A stretch of DNA of 64,000 nucleotides from Yponomeuta sedellus (GCA_934045075.1 OW203749.1:2709304-2773303), one strand, 5' to 3'. Numbered from the stretch's first letter, positions 53,674 through 64,000 are shown. The notes: generated by a model from the letters alone, not told the origin. Numbers and translations: made by a program.

Positions 53674-54161
53674 AAGGAAGGCCAATGAGACGAGATAAAG
53701 AATGTAAGCAAACGGACCGTTACTGAGTTCCATTGCGATAGTGAGCGATTATTATCTCTGTCCTTGTCACACGTATGCAGTAATGGCGTCATTTGATCGA
53801 CGACAGCTGTCGTTGCGTATTTCGTGGTACAGGAAAACTTTCAGTACGGCAGTTGTCAACATTTGGTTTCATCCGCCATTTTGTGAACTATAATAGTTCA
53901 TTCCTGTTTAGATTGCGTTCGAAGTGATACGAGAACAATTTTTATAGCCATATTGACAACATGATTGATAATACTATGGATAGTTTTGTCATAAATACGG
54001 CTGATTCGTACTCTTCCGGTGAATCATGTTTGACTAATACAGACGACAGCGATTAGAATATGGAATCCGAAATTTGTATAACCATAATTTATTCGAACAA
54101 AAATGTTTTGAACCCCTGAAACTTTGTTTACATTCTTTATCTCGTCTCATTGGCCTTCCTT
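53674..54161. mobile_element. Inverted-repeat DNA element next to an acceptor
   Basis: 488 bp with ~35-bp terminal inverted repeats (AAGGAAGGCCAATGAGACGA) and flanking TA, as for Tc1/mariner-type insertions. A small internal frame reads MDSFVINTADSYSSGESCLT and stops. It ends 32 bp from the acceptor of the 53521-53641 exon. Confidence 0.75.
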
Positions 54162-54163
54162 TA

Positions 54164-54870
54164 GTTATGTAAATATTCTTTTTTATGTAAAATATGTAGG
54201 TATATTCTATAATGTATATATAAATAGAAGAATCGGTGCTGACGGAAAATCAGTGTTGCAGGCCCAGCCTGCAGCAAATGCTGAGTCAGCTACCTGTTTG
54301 TGGCTGCGGAGATACAATGCCCTTCTAAATTGTACATGTTTGTTTTATATCCTACTCTTTGTTTTATAATATTTTTCTTTGTTCTTTCTTTTCTTATTTG
54401 TCTGTATTATGTTAATATCGTGTCACATTGTGTTATGTGTATTGTATCTTTGTGGCTGCAAATAAATGTCTCTCTCTCTCTCATTTACATATTAAGAAAG
54501 CAGAAATCAATCATTTATTTCAAGGCCGATTTCCTGACCGTACTTATACCATGAAAATGAGGTATCATCTGTAAATCTGTAACTATTTCAGGGTGAGGAT
54601 GGTCAAGGAAGTAACAAGGCCTATGTCCAGCAGTAAGCGAGAGTCTGATTAATTCTCAATTGATTGATCGATCGATCGATCGATTGATTGATTGATAATT
54701 TGATTGATTTATGATTGCATGATTGATAGAATGATTGATTGATTGAGGGACTGACTGCCTGCCTGACTGCGTGCCTGCCTGCCTGACTAACAGACTTACT
54801 AATTGATTGATCGATTGATTGACATACTAGGGACTATTACCTATGTTTGGCACATCTGTAGCTGACTTAC
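54164..54870. other. Intronic DNA with LINE-like tail and GATT repeats
   Basis: 54236-54480 looks like a retroelement 3' end (GTGGCTGCAAATAAATGTCT plus CTCTCT). 54655-54830 has GATT/GATC simple repeats. Confidence 0.4.
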
Positions 54871-54937
54871 TTGTTAATGATCTCCGTGGTGTGGAAGTCA
54901 GCTGGCAGGTCCCCCTTGCGGTATGGCTCGCCGGGAC
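54871..54937 (-). CDS. CFAP91: CFAP91 exon (short)
   Basis: This 67-nt exon lies between acceptor TTTCAG and donor GTAAGTCAG and reads PGEPYRKGDLPADFHTTEIIN. The GDLPA start parallels the family's GRGLPAG segment. Phase 2 at the end joins to the G that starts the next exon. Confidence 0.75.
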
Positions 54938-55012
54938 CTGAAATAATATGCGTATAGCTAGTGGAGCACAAGGAAAACATAATATAACTGACATGAACTT
55001 AACCGTTCATCA

Positions 55013-55310
55013 GGAAGGTATAGGCCGTACTCCACCACGGGGGCCAGGTCCGGACTGGTGAAGGCTTGCAAGACTAATGGCTAGTCTTTCTGTCAGAAGT
55101 TATCAAGCCGCCCATAAGGCCTCTGACATGGCTTAACGACTGCCATTACATGACAGCCGGCACCAACAGCTTAACGTGCCTTTGCGAAGCACGGAAGCGC
55201 TCAGAATAATGCCACTAGCGGTAGTCACATCCTGCACCTGACCGCGCCTGTTGTTGCTTGACTCAAGTGATTGATTCCAATCACTCGGTTGGCCTAGGCC
55301 ACGAGCGCTT
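55013..55310 (-). mobile_element. 5S-derived SINE
   Basis: Minus-strand copy with 5S-like head. The 3' tail is missing. Confidence 0.65.
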
Positions 55311-55327
55311 CTTCGAGCGAGAATTGG

Positions 55328-55563
55328 CTCGTCGTCGTCGTCAGGCTATGCTAGTCCACTGCTGGACACTACGCCACGTTGTGCTATCATAGGGGGTAAT
55401 GCCCATAATCCCCACGCTGGGCATGCGGGTTGGGGATCGCAGTTCAGTGGAATTGTACTGCAGGGGGCGCTGCTGCCCACCCCCGTTTTGTGTCCCTTAG
55501 ACGCCTTTTACGGCAAAGAATTTGGGTTTGTGCTATTCTCTAGGCCGACACCACACAGCAGGT
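55328..55563 (-). mobile_element. Dispersed retroposon C
   Basis: Fourth copy, adjoining the orphan plus-strand exon. Confidence 0.65.
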
Positions 55564-55594
55564 TATGATAGTGTGACGTGTGACTTTATTGCAG

Positions 55595-55709
55595 GTTCTG
55601 GAAGAGCTGGCTGAGGTTACAGGGCACAGTGCCAAGATAAAGCTGATTGAAGAAGTCGTGGGGGCCGGTCAGAGCTTCATTGGTGAAATTGTCTTCTTCC
55701 ACTTCTCCG
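55595..55709 (+). CDS. Orphan plus-strand exon-like ORF, unknown gene
   Basis: A 115-nt open segment is bounded by TTTATTGCAG and a good donor GTAAGTT. It reads VLEELAEVTGHSAKIKLIEE, then VVGAGQSFIGEIVFFHFS. I do not recognise the family. It lies antisense inside the short CFAP91 intron between 54938 and 55809. No partner exons were found on the plus strand, so it may be a nested-gene exon or a captured relic. Confidence 0.4.
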
Positions 55710-55809
55710 GTAAGTTCACAGAATTAGTTCCCTGGTCCCAAATTAGGCTACCCTGCGAAGAACGGCCTCCAGCAGTAACCGAACCCGCGGCCTCTGTTCC
55801 ATCACTCAC

Positions 55810-55910
55810 CCCATTCCAGCTTGTCCAAGTACATCACTTCGGGCGTTTCCGCACATTTGGCGGAGGGGAACGCGCCTGGCTGCCACGGGATGGTCTGGGC
55901 GGATGATTCC
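55810..55910 (-). CDS. CFAP91: CFAP91 exon
   Basis: This 101-nt exon lies between acceptor CGGCAG and donor GTGAGTGA and reads ESSAQTIPWQPGAF, then ETPEVMYLDKLEWG. It supplies the phase link (2 to 1) required between its neighbours, which is strong support. PE...L.W resembles the PELLTLATLTWG region of the family. A putative plus-strand exon lies 100 bp away in the next intron. Confidence 0.8.
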
Positions 55911-55999
55911 CTGCCGAAGAATAAGAACTCTGAATTCCCTATTCACCTATTACATTTAGACATCATAAAATCTATTAAAAGCAAAGTAAAATTATTGTA

Positions 56000-56385
56000 G
56001 AGACGCGCTCGCGGCCTAGTCGAACCGAGTGATTGGAATCAATCACTCGAGTTAAGCAACAACAGGCGTGATCAGCTGCAGGATAGGTGACCGTCCCGTA
56101 ACTACCGCTAGTGGCATTTTTCCGAGCGCTTCCGTGCTTCGCAAGGCACTTTAAGCCGCTGGTGCCGCCTGTCATGTTATGGCAGTCGTTAAGCCATGTC
56201 AGAGGCCTAATGGGCGGCTTGATGACTTCTGACAGTAAGGCCCGTCAGTGTCTCGAACATCGATTCGATATCAACCCTTTGTTCGTCACCACTGCTGGGG
56301 CACGGGTCTCTTCCTGCATCGCGGGAAGGTTAGGTTGGGCGGCCAAATCCACGGGGGCATGGGGGCCAAATCCGGGGCCCCGATT
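56000..56385. mobile_element. Two 5S-derived SINE pieces head-to-head
   Basis: Plus-oriented copy 56000-56258 with 5S-like GTTAAGCAACAACAGGCG, joined to a minus-oriented 3' fragment 56259-56385. Confidence 0.6.
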
Positions 56386-56389
56386 CTGT

Positions 56390-57165
56390 TAGTGCATTAC
56401 AGTAGCATGCATGACAGATAGATGGTCACGTCACGTGGGGTCTTTTTTCATACCACTGACGCCTAGAAGGTTCGATGTATGTGAGCCCGTAGACGTATGT
56501 AGTATGTCCTCGAAGTTTTCCTCCACTCCACTCTTGCTCAACCGAGGGAAACAGTATTTTAAAACGCATTAAATTTCCTCCAATCGAGCAAGTTTCTCAC
56601 TCGAGTCGAGGAATCGAGGAGGAAATTAAGGTACCTAAGCCCAATGTAGGCCATTGGGCTTAGGTACATATCATTCACTTAAATGTACCGGTATGCAGAA
56701 CAACCTTATGCAGGAGAAGCACTAAGCATGCGGCAATCTCAATTTATAATAAGCTTCCAACAAAAATTCAAGCTCTCTCGGGTAATCATTTTATCGAGGC
56801 TCTAAAAGCTTACCTAATGGAAATGTGTCCTTAGGAAAGCACCCAATGAATTTTATTATTAACACCTAATTTTGACAAAGAATTCTATGTGATTGTATTT
56901 TTTTTTTCCTTTTGTTCTTTTGTTTTCTAATGTATGAGTTGTAAATAAATTAAATGAAATCCTTACTTTTAAGTATTTTGCTACGCCTTAATTGGTAAAA
57001 TTACACGTTCAATATCTAATTATTAGATCTACGAATAATGTAAATTATGGCAATAAATGAATTGAATTCTGTCACGCTCTTTGCCAAGTAACTCGAAGAG
57101 ACAGCACTACAGTTGAGTATTTACTTAGCAAAATTCTCAATCTAGATACTAGCCCTATGTCTCAC
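56390..57165. other. Intronic DNA, no gene recognised
   Basis: AT-rich with poly-T near 56900 and an ATAAATTAAATGAAATCC-like retroelement end at 56945. CCAATGTAGGCCATTGGGC near 56641 is a short hairpin. Confidence 0.3.
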
Positions 57166-57279
57166 CTGTACATAGTTTGTATTTTCCGATTTTGCGGTCG
57201 CGTTATGACCTTGGGTTGGCGCGTCTCCATAGGGACGAAGTCTGGCTCGGCCAAGGTCACGGCAAGCACCTCCCGAGGC
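57166..57279 (-). CDS. CFAP91: CFAP91 exon
   Basis: This 114-nt exon lies between acceptor CCACAG and donor GTGAGAC. The correct frame reads PREVLAVTLAEPDFVPMETR and then continues to KIQTMYR. A second open frame exists but breaks phase with both neighbours. The AEP...QT.YR pattern parallels the human AEPYTFPP...TQTDYRD region. Confidence 0.8.
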
Positions 57280-57307
57280 CTGTGGGAACAAATAAACAGA
57301 AGTAAAT

Positions 57308-57450
57308 AATTTAACAACCTATTTAGAGGCTAAAAATTCCACCCATGCCGGGATTCGAACCCGCGACCTCTGGCTATCCGTGCCAGCGCTCTTTCTCACT
57401 GAGCTACTGGGCGACTCACCGGCATCAGTGAAATTTCGAACCTCTTTAAA
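57308..57450 (-). mobile_element. T1 SINE
   Basis: Standard T1 body 28 bp upstream (transcript sense) of the acceptor of the 57166-57279 exon. Confidence 0.7.
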
Positions 57451-57464
57451 ATAAATAAATATTA

Positions 57465-57635
57465 GCCATATACCTACTAAGTACAACTAAATGACTTGTG
57501 TTACAGTTGCTAACTCGACGATAGATTTAGTACAATAAATACCTACCTATATAGATAACATCCAAGACAAGAGACAAACAGAAAAGTTCGTGTCCTAGTA
57601 TGACCCGGCCGGGGTGCGAACCCGAGACCTTCGGT
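57465..57635 (-). mobile_element. T3 SINE, 5' truncated
   Basis: Matches 42249-42456 from the 3' part to the B box (CCCGGCCGGGGTGCGAACCC). Confidence 0.65.
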
Positions 57636-58063
57636 AGGAAGTGATTGGTATAGCCTTAAAATGTGAAAAGTTCTTTGCTAAATTCCGCCAAAAATCCCAC
57701 AAGCACCATGCGGTTACTTAATGCACCACCCTACTCCCTCCTTTTTAAGCAGAAGCAAGACACGAACACACCATCACCGACACCAATGCTTGTGTGAGAA
57801 AATGCGCGACGCGTTTCGCCTCTAACACGAGGCATCCTCAGGGTCACTTCAATAGTGGTGGTGTTCGTGACTAGCGCATTTTTTTTCAAAATAGTGAAGA
57901 AAAGCAGCAGGAGCAGGAAGTAGTATTACACTCGTGTGCTTTCGGCGAAAACCGAAGCCTACTCTAGAGCCCGCGGTATATTCTAAAAGCTAAGACTGTA
58001 ATTAACAGAGTTTACGTAATTATGTATTATAAAACATAGCACTCGTGCAATAGTCAATTAAAG

Positions 58064-58215
58064 GTTCTAGAGTGGAGACCACGAACTAGCTTGGACCGAC
58101 GATTTGAGACAGATTGGTGGCCGAGGCTGGATGAGGTTGGCTGAGGATGGAAAGTTGTGGCGTGCTTTGGGGGAGGCCTATGTACAGCAGTGGACGAATT
58201 ACGATTGAGAACGGC
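58064..58215 (+). pseudogene. LINE ORF2 C-terminal relic
   Basis: VLEWRPRTS at the start and GEAYVQQWTNYD then stop at the end, with frameshifts between. Confidence 0.55.
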
Positions 58216-58229
58216 CGATTCTGGCAGCG

Positions 58230-58448
58230 CTTCTGAATCAATTACTTGTGTTAAGCAACAACAGGCGCGGTAAGGTGCAGGATGGGTGACCGTCCTATGA
58301 CTACCACTAGTGGCATTTTTCCGAGCGCTTCCGTGCTTCGCAAGGCACGTTAAGCCATTGGTGCCGGCTGACATGTAATGGCAGTCGTTAAGCCATGTCA
58401 GAGGCCTCGTGGGCGGCTTGATAACTTCTGTCAGTAAGACCCGCCACA
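58230..58448 (+). mobile_element. 5S-derived SINE
   Basis: 5S-like head GTTAAGCAACAACAGGCGCG and GGATGGGTGACCGTCC, body to GACAGTAAGACCCGCCAC. Confidence 0.7.
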
Positions 58449-58458
58449 AACCCATTTC

Positions 58459-58818
58459 ACACAGCGTTAAACTTGAAGCGATCTTAGCCGGCGAACTCAG
58501 ATGAATGTCCAGGCCGAGTTTTTGGACTACCAGCCTCGGCATTCGGCTTCGAGAAGAGTCATAAGCGGGAAAAGAACTCACACAGCGCTAAACTTGAAGC
58601 GATCTTTGCCGGCGAACTCAGATGAATGTCCAGGCCGAGTTTTTGGACTACCAGCCTCGGCATTCGGCTTCGGGCAGACTCTAAGCGGAAAAAGAACTCA
58701 CACAGCGACTTGAAGCGATCTTTGCCGGCGAACTCAGATGAATGTCCAGGCCGAGTTTTTGGACTACCAGCCTTGGCATTCGGCTTCGAGCATAGGCATA
58801 AGCAGGAAAAGAACTCAC
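58459..58818 (-). repeat. CFAP91: Tandem array of the 58819 exon end and donor (array A)
   Basis: Three extra copies, ~115-120-bp period, each containing GAGTTCGCCGGCAAAGATCG then the exon end and GTGAGTTC on the minus strand. The spacer (TGGTAGTCCAAAAACTCGGC) is intronic and not from the exon. Confidence 0.85.
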
Positions 58819-58951
58819 ACAGCGCTAAACTTGAAGCGATCTTTGCCGGCGAACTCAGGCGATGGCAGTGTCTCCTGCCGGCTGCGACTGTCCTGGTAGT
58901 CGGTATACGTGCATATCATATGCTCCGGGAGCCGACAGTTCGGGTAGTACA
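58819..58951 (-). CDS. CFAP91: CFAP91 exon (first in window)
   Basis: The acceptor TTCCAG precedes TG, which completes a codon from an exon outside the window. The exon reads YYPNCRLPEHM, then PEFAGKDRFKFSA, and ends with two bases of a split codon before donor GTGAGTT. The GKDRFKF stretch matches a conserved GKNRYKY-type motif in the N-terminal third of CFAP91. The last ~45 bases plus the donor are tandemly repeated downstream (58459-58818). Confidence 0.8.
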
Positions 58952-59049
58952 CTGGAAGAAGAAACTTAAATGAGCCACATCTATGCTTGGAGAATTTTCA
59001 CCACAAATTCTCCAAGCATAGATGGCGCTTACAGGCGTGGCCGGCCGTG

Positions 59050-59224
59050 ACCGGCATCAGTGAAATTTCGAACCTCTTTACACTATTCTCTGTATTACGT
59101 ACAGGCAGCCCATTAGCCCGTTAGCTCAGTTGGAAAGAGCGCTGGCACGGATAGCCAGAGGTCGCGGGTTCGAATCCCGGCATGGGTGGAATTTTTAGCC
59201 TGTAAATACGTTTTTAAAATTGTA
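59050..59224 (+). mobile_element. T1 SINE
   Basis: tRNA body GCCCGTTAGCTCAGTTGGAA with B box and tail, ~30 bp before the Gypsy LTR. Confidence 0.7.
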
Positions 59225-59253
59225 TGTATTATATGTAAAAAAGGCATTGGTAC

Positions 59254-59531
59254 TGTTACAACCCCTATTCACACGGTGATAGTGCTGGGTAAAGCTACAA
59301 CAGTCAGCATGTGAACGTCTTCCAATTTCATGAAACGTGGGACCGATGGTCCACGTGTATGACGTCAATGTGAGCGCTGCCCAGTACTTTCAGTCGGTTG
59401 CTGATCAGACCGGTTTTGCTAGTCCCAGAGGACGCATCGCGCGCGTATTGTATCTCTATTATTTCCAATAAATATTTACGTGTATTAAAAATTTGTTTTT
59501 TAAAAACTAACTCTCGAACCCACTCGTAATA
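59254..59531 (+). repeat. Gypsy 5' LTR (partner outside window)
   Basis: Starts TGTTACAACCC, contains CCAATAAATATTTA (polyA signal) near 59465. It ends just before TGGTGTCAGAAGTGGGATCC at 59533, a typical Gypsy primer-binding site. The exact end is inferred. Confidence 0.65.
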
Positions 59532-59532
59532 G

Positions 59533-59552
59533 TGGTGTCAGAAGTGGGATCC
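59533..59552 (+). promoter_or_regulatory. Gypsy tRNA primer-binding site
   Basis: TGGTGTCAGAAGTGGGATCC directly follows the LTR. Confidence 0.7.
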
Positions 59553-60124
59553 TGGCAAATTACCGTATCTGTAAGCCCAGGATCTCAGAATCGCGTCAAA
59601 AACTGCAAAACAGTGTGTGTGTGAAAACCAGTGCGTGCCGAAAAACCTGTGTCTCCGGGGTGAACTCTGTACCAATTCCCACCTCGTCAAACTCTTCGCT
59701 GAATCTGCTATTCCTAAATCACTGTATCTTCTACATCATCATCCACCGAGGCCACTAAGAGCTCGGTTGGTCGTCTACGTGTACACCGAGTCCTACATCT
59801 GCTTGCGCCAACAAGAGCGCCAGCAACTACAAGTGCCACCGCGTCTTCAGGGTCACCATCAGTTTGACCCCTCGCCGTCGTCTCCAATCTACGTGCCGTC
59901 ATCTCCAACCTACCTGCCGCCATCTCTGGTCCATCTGCTGCCATTCCAGTTCGCCTGTCTTCAAGCAACCCGGTGTGCCGTATCAGCCGGCTTCTCCGCG
60001 TCGTGTTTGGAGCATGCTGATGAAGATAAGTGTCGTGGTCGCGGTCTTGTGAGTAAAACATTCTATTCACTTAGGTACTTGTTTTAAAAGGTGATAGGTT
60101 AGAGACGCATACTCTTATTTCATA
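59553..60124 (+). other. Gypsy leader
   Basis: Untranslated stretch before gag. An open frame at 59617-60087 has Pro/Ser/His-rich composition and no domain I recognise, so I treat it as non-coding. Confidence 0.4.
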
Positions 60125-60916
60125 ATGACGGCTGGCACTTCCGAAACGAAAGGCTTGTTACTATCAGAGCCATATCCGATTCAAGTACTATGCAATTTCA
60201 TTAGTCCTTATAAAGGAGAAAGAGATACCCTGACCGCTTTCCTGACAAATTGCCAAAATGCATTAGACCTAGCGTCGGCTAGTCAGAAAGAGCTTTTACT
60301 TAAATTTATAATAGCAAAGCTCGAAGGTAAAGCTCAAACTGCTTGCGCAAATAAGGTATTTGACAAGTTCGAGGACTTGAAGGCCTTTTTGAAACAAAAC
60401 TTCGGAGAAATTAAGCACTATAACCATCTGCTCCTCGACCTCCAGAGCTGTAAACAGCAGTTAAATGAATCAGTAGCTCAGTTTGCTTTGCGGATTGAAA
60501 CATGCCTCACGGCCTTGCAGTCCGAAATTCACAACTCTGATGGTCTCAAAAAAGAGCTAGCGGGTCGCATCGCTATGACCGAGGACCTCGCTTTATTTAC
60601 GTTTACACTTGGGTTAAATCCCCGTCTCAGCACTATAGTGCGCTGCCGTGAGCCCCGAAATCTTAACGCAGCGATTAATGTCGCCCTCCAGGAAGAGAAA
60701 ATCCAAAATCTTTACCAAACAACAGCAAAGCCCAAGGTCACTTGCAAAATTTGCAATAAACACGGACACACAGAGTCCGACTGTTTCCATAAAAAGAAGC
60801 CTGCATCGTCATCTGCTAATTCTTACTCACATTCACACTCATCTTTTCAAGGTCCAAAGATAAATAACATGCTCGTATTGCAAAAACAAAGGTCATGTTA
60901 TCTCAGAGTGTCGTAA
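60125..60916 (+). pseudogene. Gypsy gag, frame broken between zinc knuckles
   Basis: Capsid-like region (ISPYKGERDTLTAFLTNCQN, QFALRIETCLTAL) then one CCHC knuckle CKICNKHGHTESDC. A second knuckle (CSYCKNKGHVISEC) lies at ~60870 in another frame, whose stop is at 61047-61049. One indel between ~60800 and 60870 explains the premature stop at 60914. Confidence 0.8.
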
Positions 60917-60985
60917 ACGACAATATAATAATAGCAACAAGAATAAACACTTTGAGCAAAGCAAGCATGTCGAAGAAACTGCTGA

Positions 60986-63900
60986 AGAATGTGAAGAGCA
61001 ACTTTGCGAAGATTGCCTCCCACATGTGTCAAACGAATCTTTAAACTGAATTGTCAGGTGCCGAATTCGTGTCGTCGGCAACCTGAAGTTTCAGGCACGA
61101 AGCTCCGGCCCAATGCTAAATCATCACTGAATCCTAAACCGGGCTGTAGCTTTGATCCTTCTATATCTTTACCAAGTCGTGAGGCGGAACATCAATCCAT
61201 TTCTATATCTGCCAAATCCTCTCTGAATCTTAAAAACGTGGATTGTAATTCCGACCTTTACAAGAAAAGTTCTAAATCTAAACCAGAGGCACTACTAGAG
61301 TTTTCCAAATCCTCCTCTGACTCAAGTAACCTCTTGGAAAATACTAAATCATTACTAAATCCTAAAGCTGAAGGTCAGCCTGAATTTTCTATGTCCTTTT
61401 CTGATTCAAGCTGCCTTCCTAAAACCACTCTGAATCAAGGCCAAAACGAGCCAAATTACCAATCCGAAATATTCGACGAAATTCTCATAAAATTCAATGA
61501 TAATGATTCGGACTCTAAAGTCTATGACGTCACATCCTCTAAAAGTCCAAAGCTTCCTTTCATCGAAGTCAAGTCCTCCCACACGGACAAGCCAATTCGT
61601 CTCTTAGTTGACACCGGAAGTTCAATTTGCCTTATAAAAAAATCGTCTCTCTCAGAACTTCCGGCATTAGAAAATGACATTATAAAATTCAAAGGCATTA
61701 ACGACGTGGGCTCTCACTCTGAAACAATTGGAAAATTCTCACTCTCATTAATCCTAAATGAAAAATTAAAGTTTCCGTACTATTTTCACGTCGTTGACAA
61801 CGTCAACCTTGACTATGACGGTATACTGGGAAACAATTTTCTGAACGCGTATAGAGCGTCTATCAAATATACCGACTCACTCCTCGTCATGTTGGACGAC
61901 CCTTCCCAGTGTTTTCAGCTTAAATCGCGTCTGCCTACATACGTCATCCCTCCGCGGAGCGAGATGTTTATCGAATGTCACGTCACCAACCCAGAAGTCG
62001 AAGAAGGGTTAATTCTTCAAAACACCCTAAATCAATACCCCAACGTGTATTTTTCAAAGTGCCTCGTTCGTGTTCAACCTAATCAAAAGGTCACTGTATC
62101 TGTGTTAGACACATCTCATAAAAACGTCAAGCTAGATAACGTCCAATTCACATTAGAACCCGTTTCCTATATCTTAGAAAGTGACGTCACCGACTCCGCT
62201 CAAAGCGATAACGAAGTCTCCTATTTCACTACCAGTAGTTCAAATCGCAACGCTCGGGTGCAAAATGCATTAAGGTGCGAGCACATGAATCACGAAGAAG
62301 AAGTGATGTTACGTGACTTGTGCACCGAGTTCAATGACATCTTCCATCTCGACGGAGATCTCTTAACTACTACAAAAACCATTCAACATAAAATTCAGAC
62401 GACCTCGCAAAATCCAATTCACGCAAAAACATACCGTTTCCCCGAATTCCACAAGAATGAGGTCGCGAAACAAGTTAAATCTATGCTAGATCAAGACATT
62501 ATTCGTCCTTCGATGTCTCCATGGTCAGCCCCTATATGGGTCGTGCCCAAAAAAGAGGATGCATCAGGTAAAAAAAAATGGCGTATAGTCGTTGACTATA
62601 GGAAGCTTAACGAAATTACTGTAGGTGACGCCTACCCCATCCCGAATATTACTGATATCCTTGACCAGCTAGGTCACAGTAAATATTTCACGACTCTTGA
62701 CCTTGCGTCGTCCTTCCATCAAATCGAAATGTCAAAAGATGATGCTCCTAAAACAGCCTTCAGTGTGCCTGGTACCTTAGCCGGCCACTACGAGTTCACT
62801 AGGATGCCTTTCGGGTTGCGAAATGCTCCGTCCACATTTCAACGACTTATGAATGTCGTACTTACTGGCTTACAGGGTGTTCATTGCTTTACATACATGG
62901 ATGACGTAGTCATTTTCGGCCACAATTTAAAAGATCATATCCACCGACTACGCCTTGTATTCTCAAAGTTACGCGAGCACAATCTTAAACTCCAACCTGA
63001 TAAGAGCGAATTCCTCCGTAAGGAAGTCCAGTACTTAGGACATATTATCTCCGAGCACGGGGTGAAACCGGACCCCAAAAAGGTTAAATGCGTCACTGAT
63101 TTTCCAGTTCCTAAATCTCCAAAAGAAATTAAGTCCTTTCTGGGCCTTGTGGGCTACTATCGTCGCTTCATAGACCATTTTTCTCATATTACCAAGCCTC
63201 TCACGAGCCTTTTAAAAAAAGACGCTATATTCCTATGGTCGGCAGCGCAGCAAGCAGCCTTCGATACTCTAAAAGAGAAAATCACAACTGCGCCTATCCT
63301 GCAATATCCTGATTTTACTAAGCCCTTTATTCTGACAACTGATGCATCCAATTTCGCTGTCTCTGCCATCTTATCTCAAGGTGAAGTCGGAAAAGACTTG
63401 CCAATCGCTTATGCCTCAAGAACGCTGAATAAAGCTGAGGGTAATTACTCTGTAACCGAAAAAGAATTCCTCGCCGTCGTATTCGGTACTAAGGTTTTTA
63501 GACCCTATCTTTTCGGTTACCATTTCAAAATCATTACGGACCACAAACCACTATTGTGGATCCTTACGGGCAGTGGCACCGACCACAGCTCCAAACTCGT
63601 ACGTTGGCGACTCAAACTCGCCGATTTCGACTATACTCCCGAATATAAAAAAGGTCGCATGAACTGCAATGCTGACGCACTATCGCGGATCCCAGTCATG
63701 CCCGTTGACCTCTCTCCAAGCCCTAGCGCTGTTGAAACGTATGAGCGGTACCTACAAACAAGCCGCCAACCCTCTGTATCATATGACACAGTCATACAAG
63801 AGCATAATGACTCATTGCTAAAGACAAAATGTAAATTAGTTGTTTACCCCACTGCGATTGATTTAGATCCGTCAATCCCATACTGTTCAGACATAATAGA

Positions 63901-64000
63901 AATGTCAAACAGTGATCCTGACATTCGCTGTATCGAACGCGAGCTACTAAGTAGCTTCACGACATCTAATGCAAACCACATGTATACACATCTATTTCTA
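60986..64000 (+). CDS. Gypsy pol: protease, RT, RNase H (runs off window)
   Basis: One frame is open for ~1004 codons without a stop to the window end. Protease has LLVDTGSSICL (61601). RT has WRIVVDYRKLNE, FTTLDLASSFHQIEM, FGLRNAPSTFQRLM and YMDDVVIF (62896). RNase H has LTTDASNFAVSAILS and TDHKPLLWI. Integrase is not reached. It is -1 relative to the end of the gag frame and overlaps it. No ATG at the start, as expected for frameshift expression. Confidence 0.9.
61040..61049 (+). promoter_or_regulatory. Candidate -1 frameshift site TTTAAAC before the gag stop
   Basis: In the gag-end frame the codons are T TTA AAC TGA. A -1 slip gives the pol frame. TTTAAAC is a classical X XXY YYZ heptamer, placed directly before the stop. 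Confidence 0.6.

Larger units (their letters stand above)
59254..64000 (+). mobile_element. Ty3/Gypsy LTR retrotransposon, 5' two thirds
   Basis: 5' LTR, primer-binding site, gag, then pol with protease, RT and RNase H. Integrase and the 3' LTR are beyond the window. It lies in a CFAP91 intron, sense strand opposite to the gene. Gag has one likely indel. Confidence 0.9.

Noticed and set aside
57166..57279. Alternative fully open frame of this exon
   Set aside because: It lacks phase compatibility with both neighbours and the CFAP91-like pattern.
59617..60087. Gypsy leader ORF as a gene
   Set aside because: Composition-biased, no domain, and it ends before gag. Likely chance in the leader.

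Overview
The window looks like insect DNA, probably a moth or butterfly (inference). It has introns with GT-AG boundaries and no bacterial gene organisation. It is dense in tRNA-derived and 5S-rRNA-derived SINEs, Jockey/CR1/RTE-type LINE pieces, BEL/Pao and Ty3/Gypsy LTR elements, small inverted-repeat elements and large microsatellites.

One host gene organises the window. On the minus strand, from the right (58951) to a stop codon at 7796, I could join 21 exons. Every intron phase is compatible across all 20 junctions, giving about 926 residues. Reading 5' to 3', the protein resembles CFAP91 (MAATS1/AAT-1), a ciliary and flagellar axoneme protein of the calmodulin- and spoke-associated complex. 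The 5' exons lie beyond 64000. Exons from 27783 leftward encode a cysteine-containing C-terminal extension that I do not recognise from the vertebrate protein.

Layout: 1-7795 is downstream of the gene and holds SINEs, LINE tails, a solo LTR with a heat-shock-like promoter, and two CRE palindromes. 7796-20400 holds terminal exons, SINEs, inverted-repeat elements and long microsatellites. 20711-27050 is a nearly intact BEL/Pao retrotransposon with apparently identical LTRs, inserted in a LINE relic. 27051-42200 holds exons separated by tandem arrays and a 1-kb GAAA tract. 42457-46190 is a CR1/Jockey-like LINE. 47370-49190 is an RTE-like LINE pseudogene split by a SINE. 49748-53195 is a three-level nest (Jockey-like LINE in a solo LTR in a retroposon). 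53521-58951 holds upstream exons. 59254-64000 is the 5' part of a Ty3/Gypsy element whose pol runs off the window end.

The most unusual pattern is that about eight introns of this one gene begin with tandem duplications anchored on the exon 3' end and its 5' splice site. Some carry 6 to 33 copies of the donor. I found no comparable duplication of 3' splice sites. This recurrent donor-anchored amplification is the main candidate for something undescribed.
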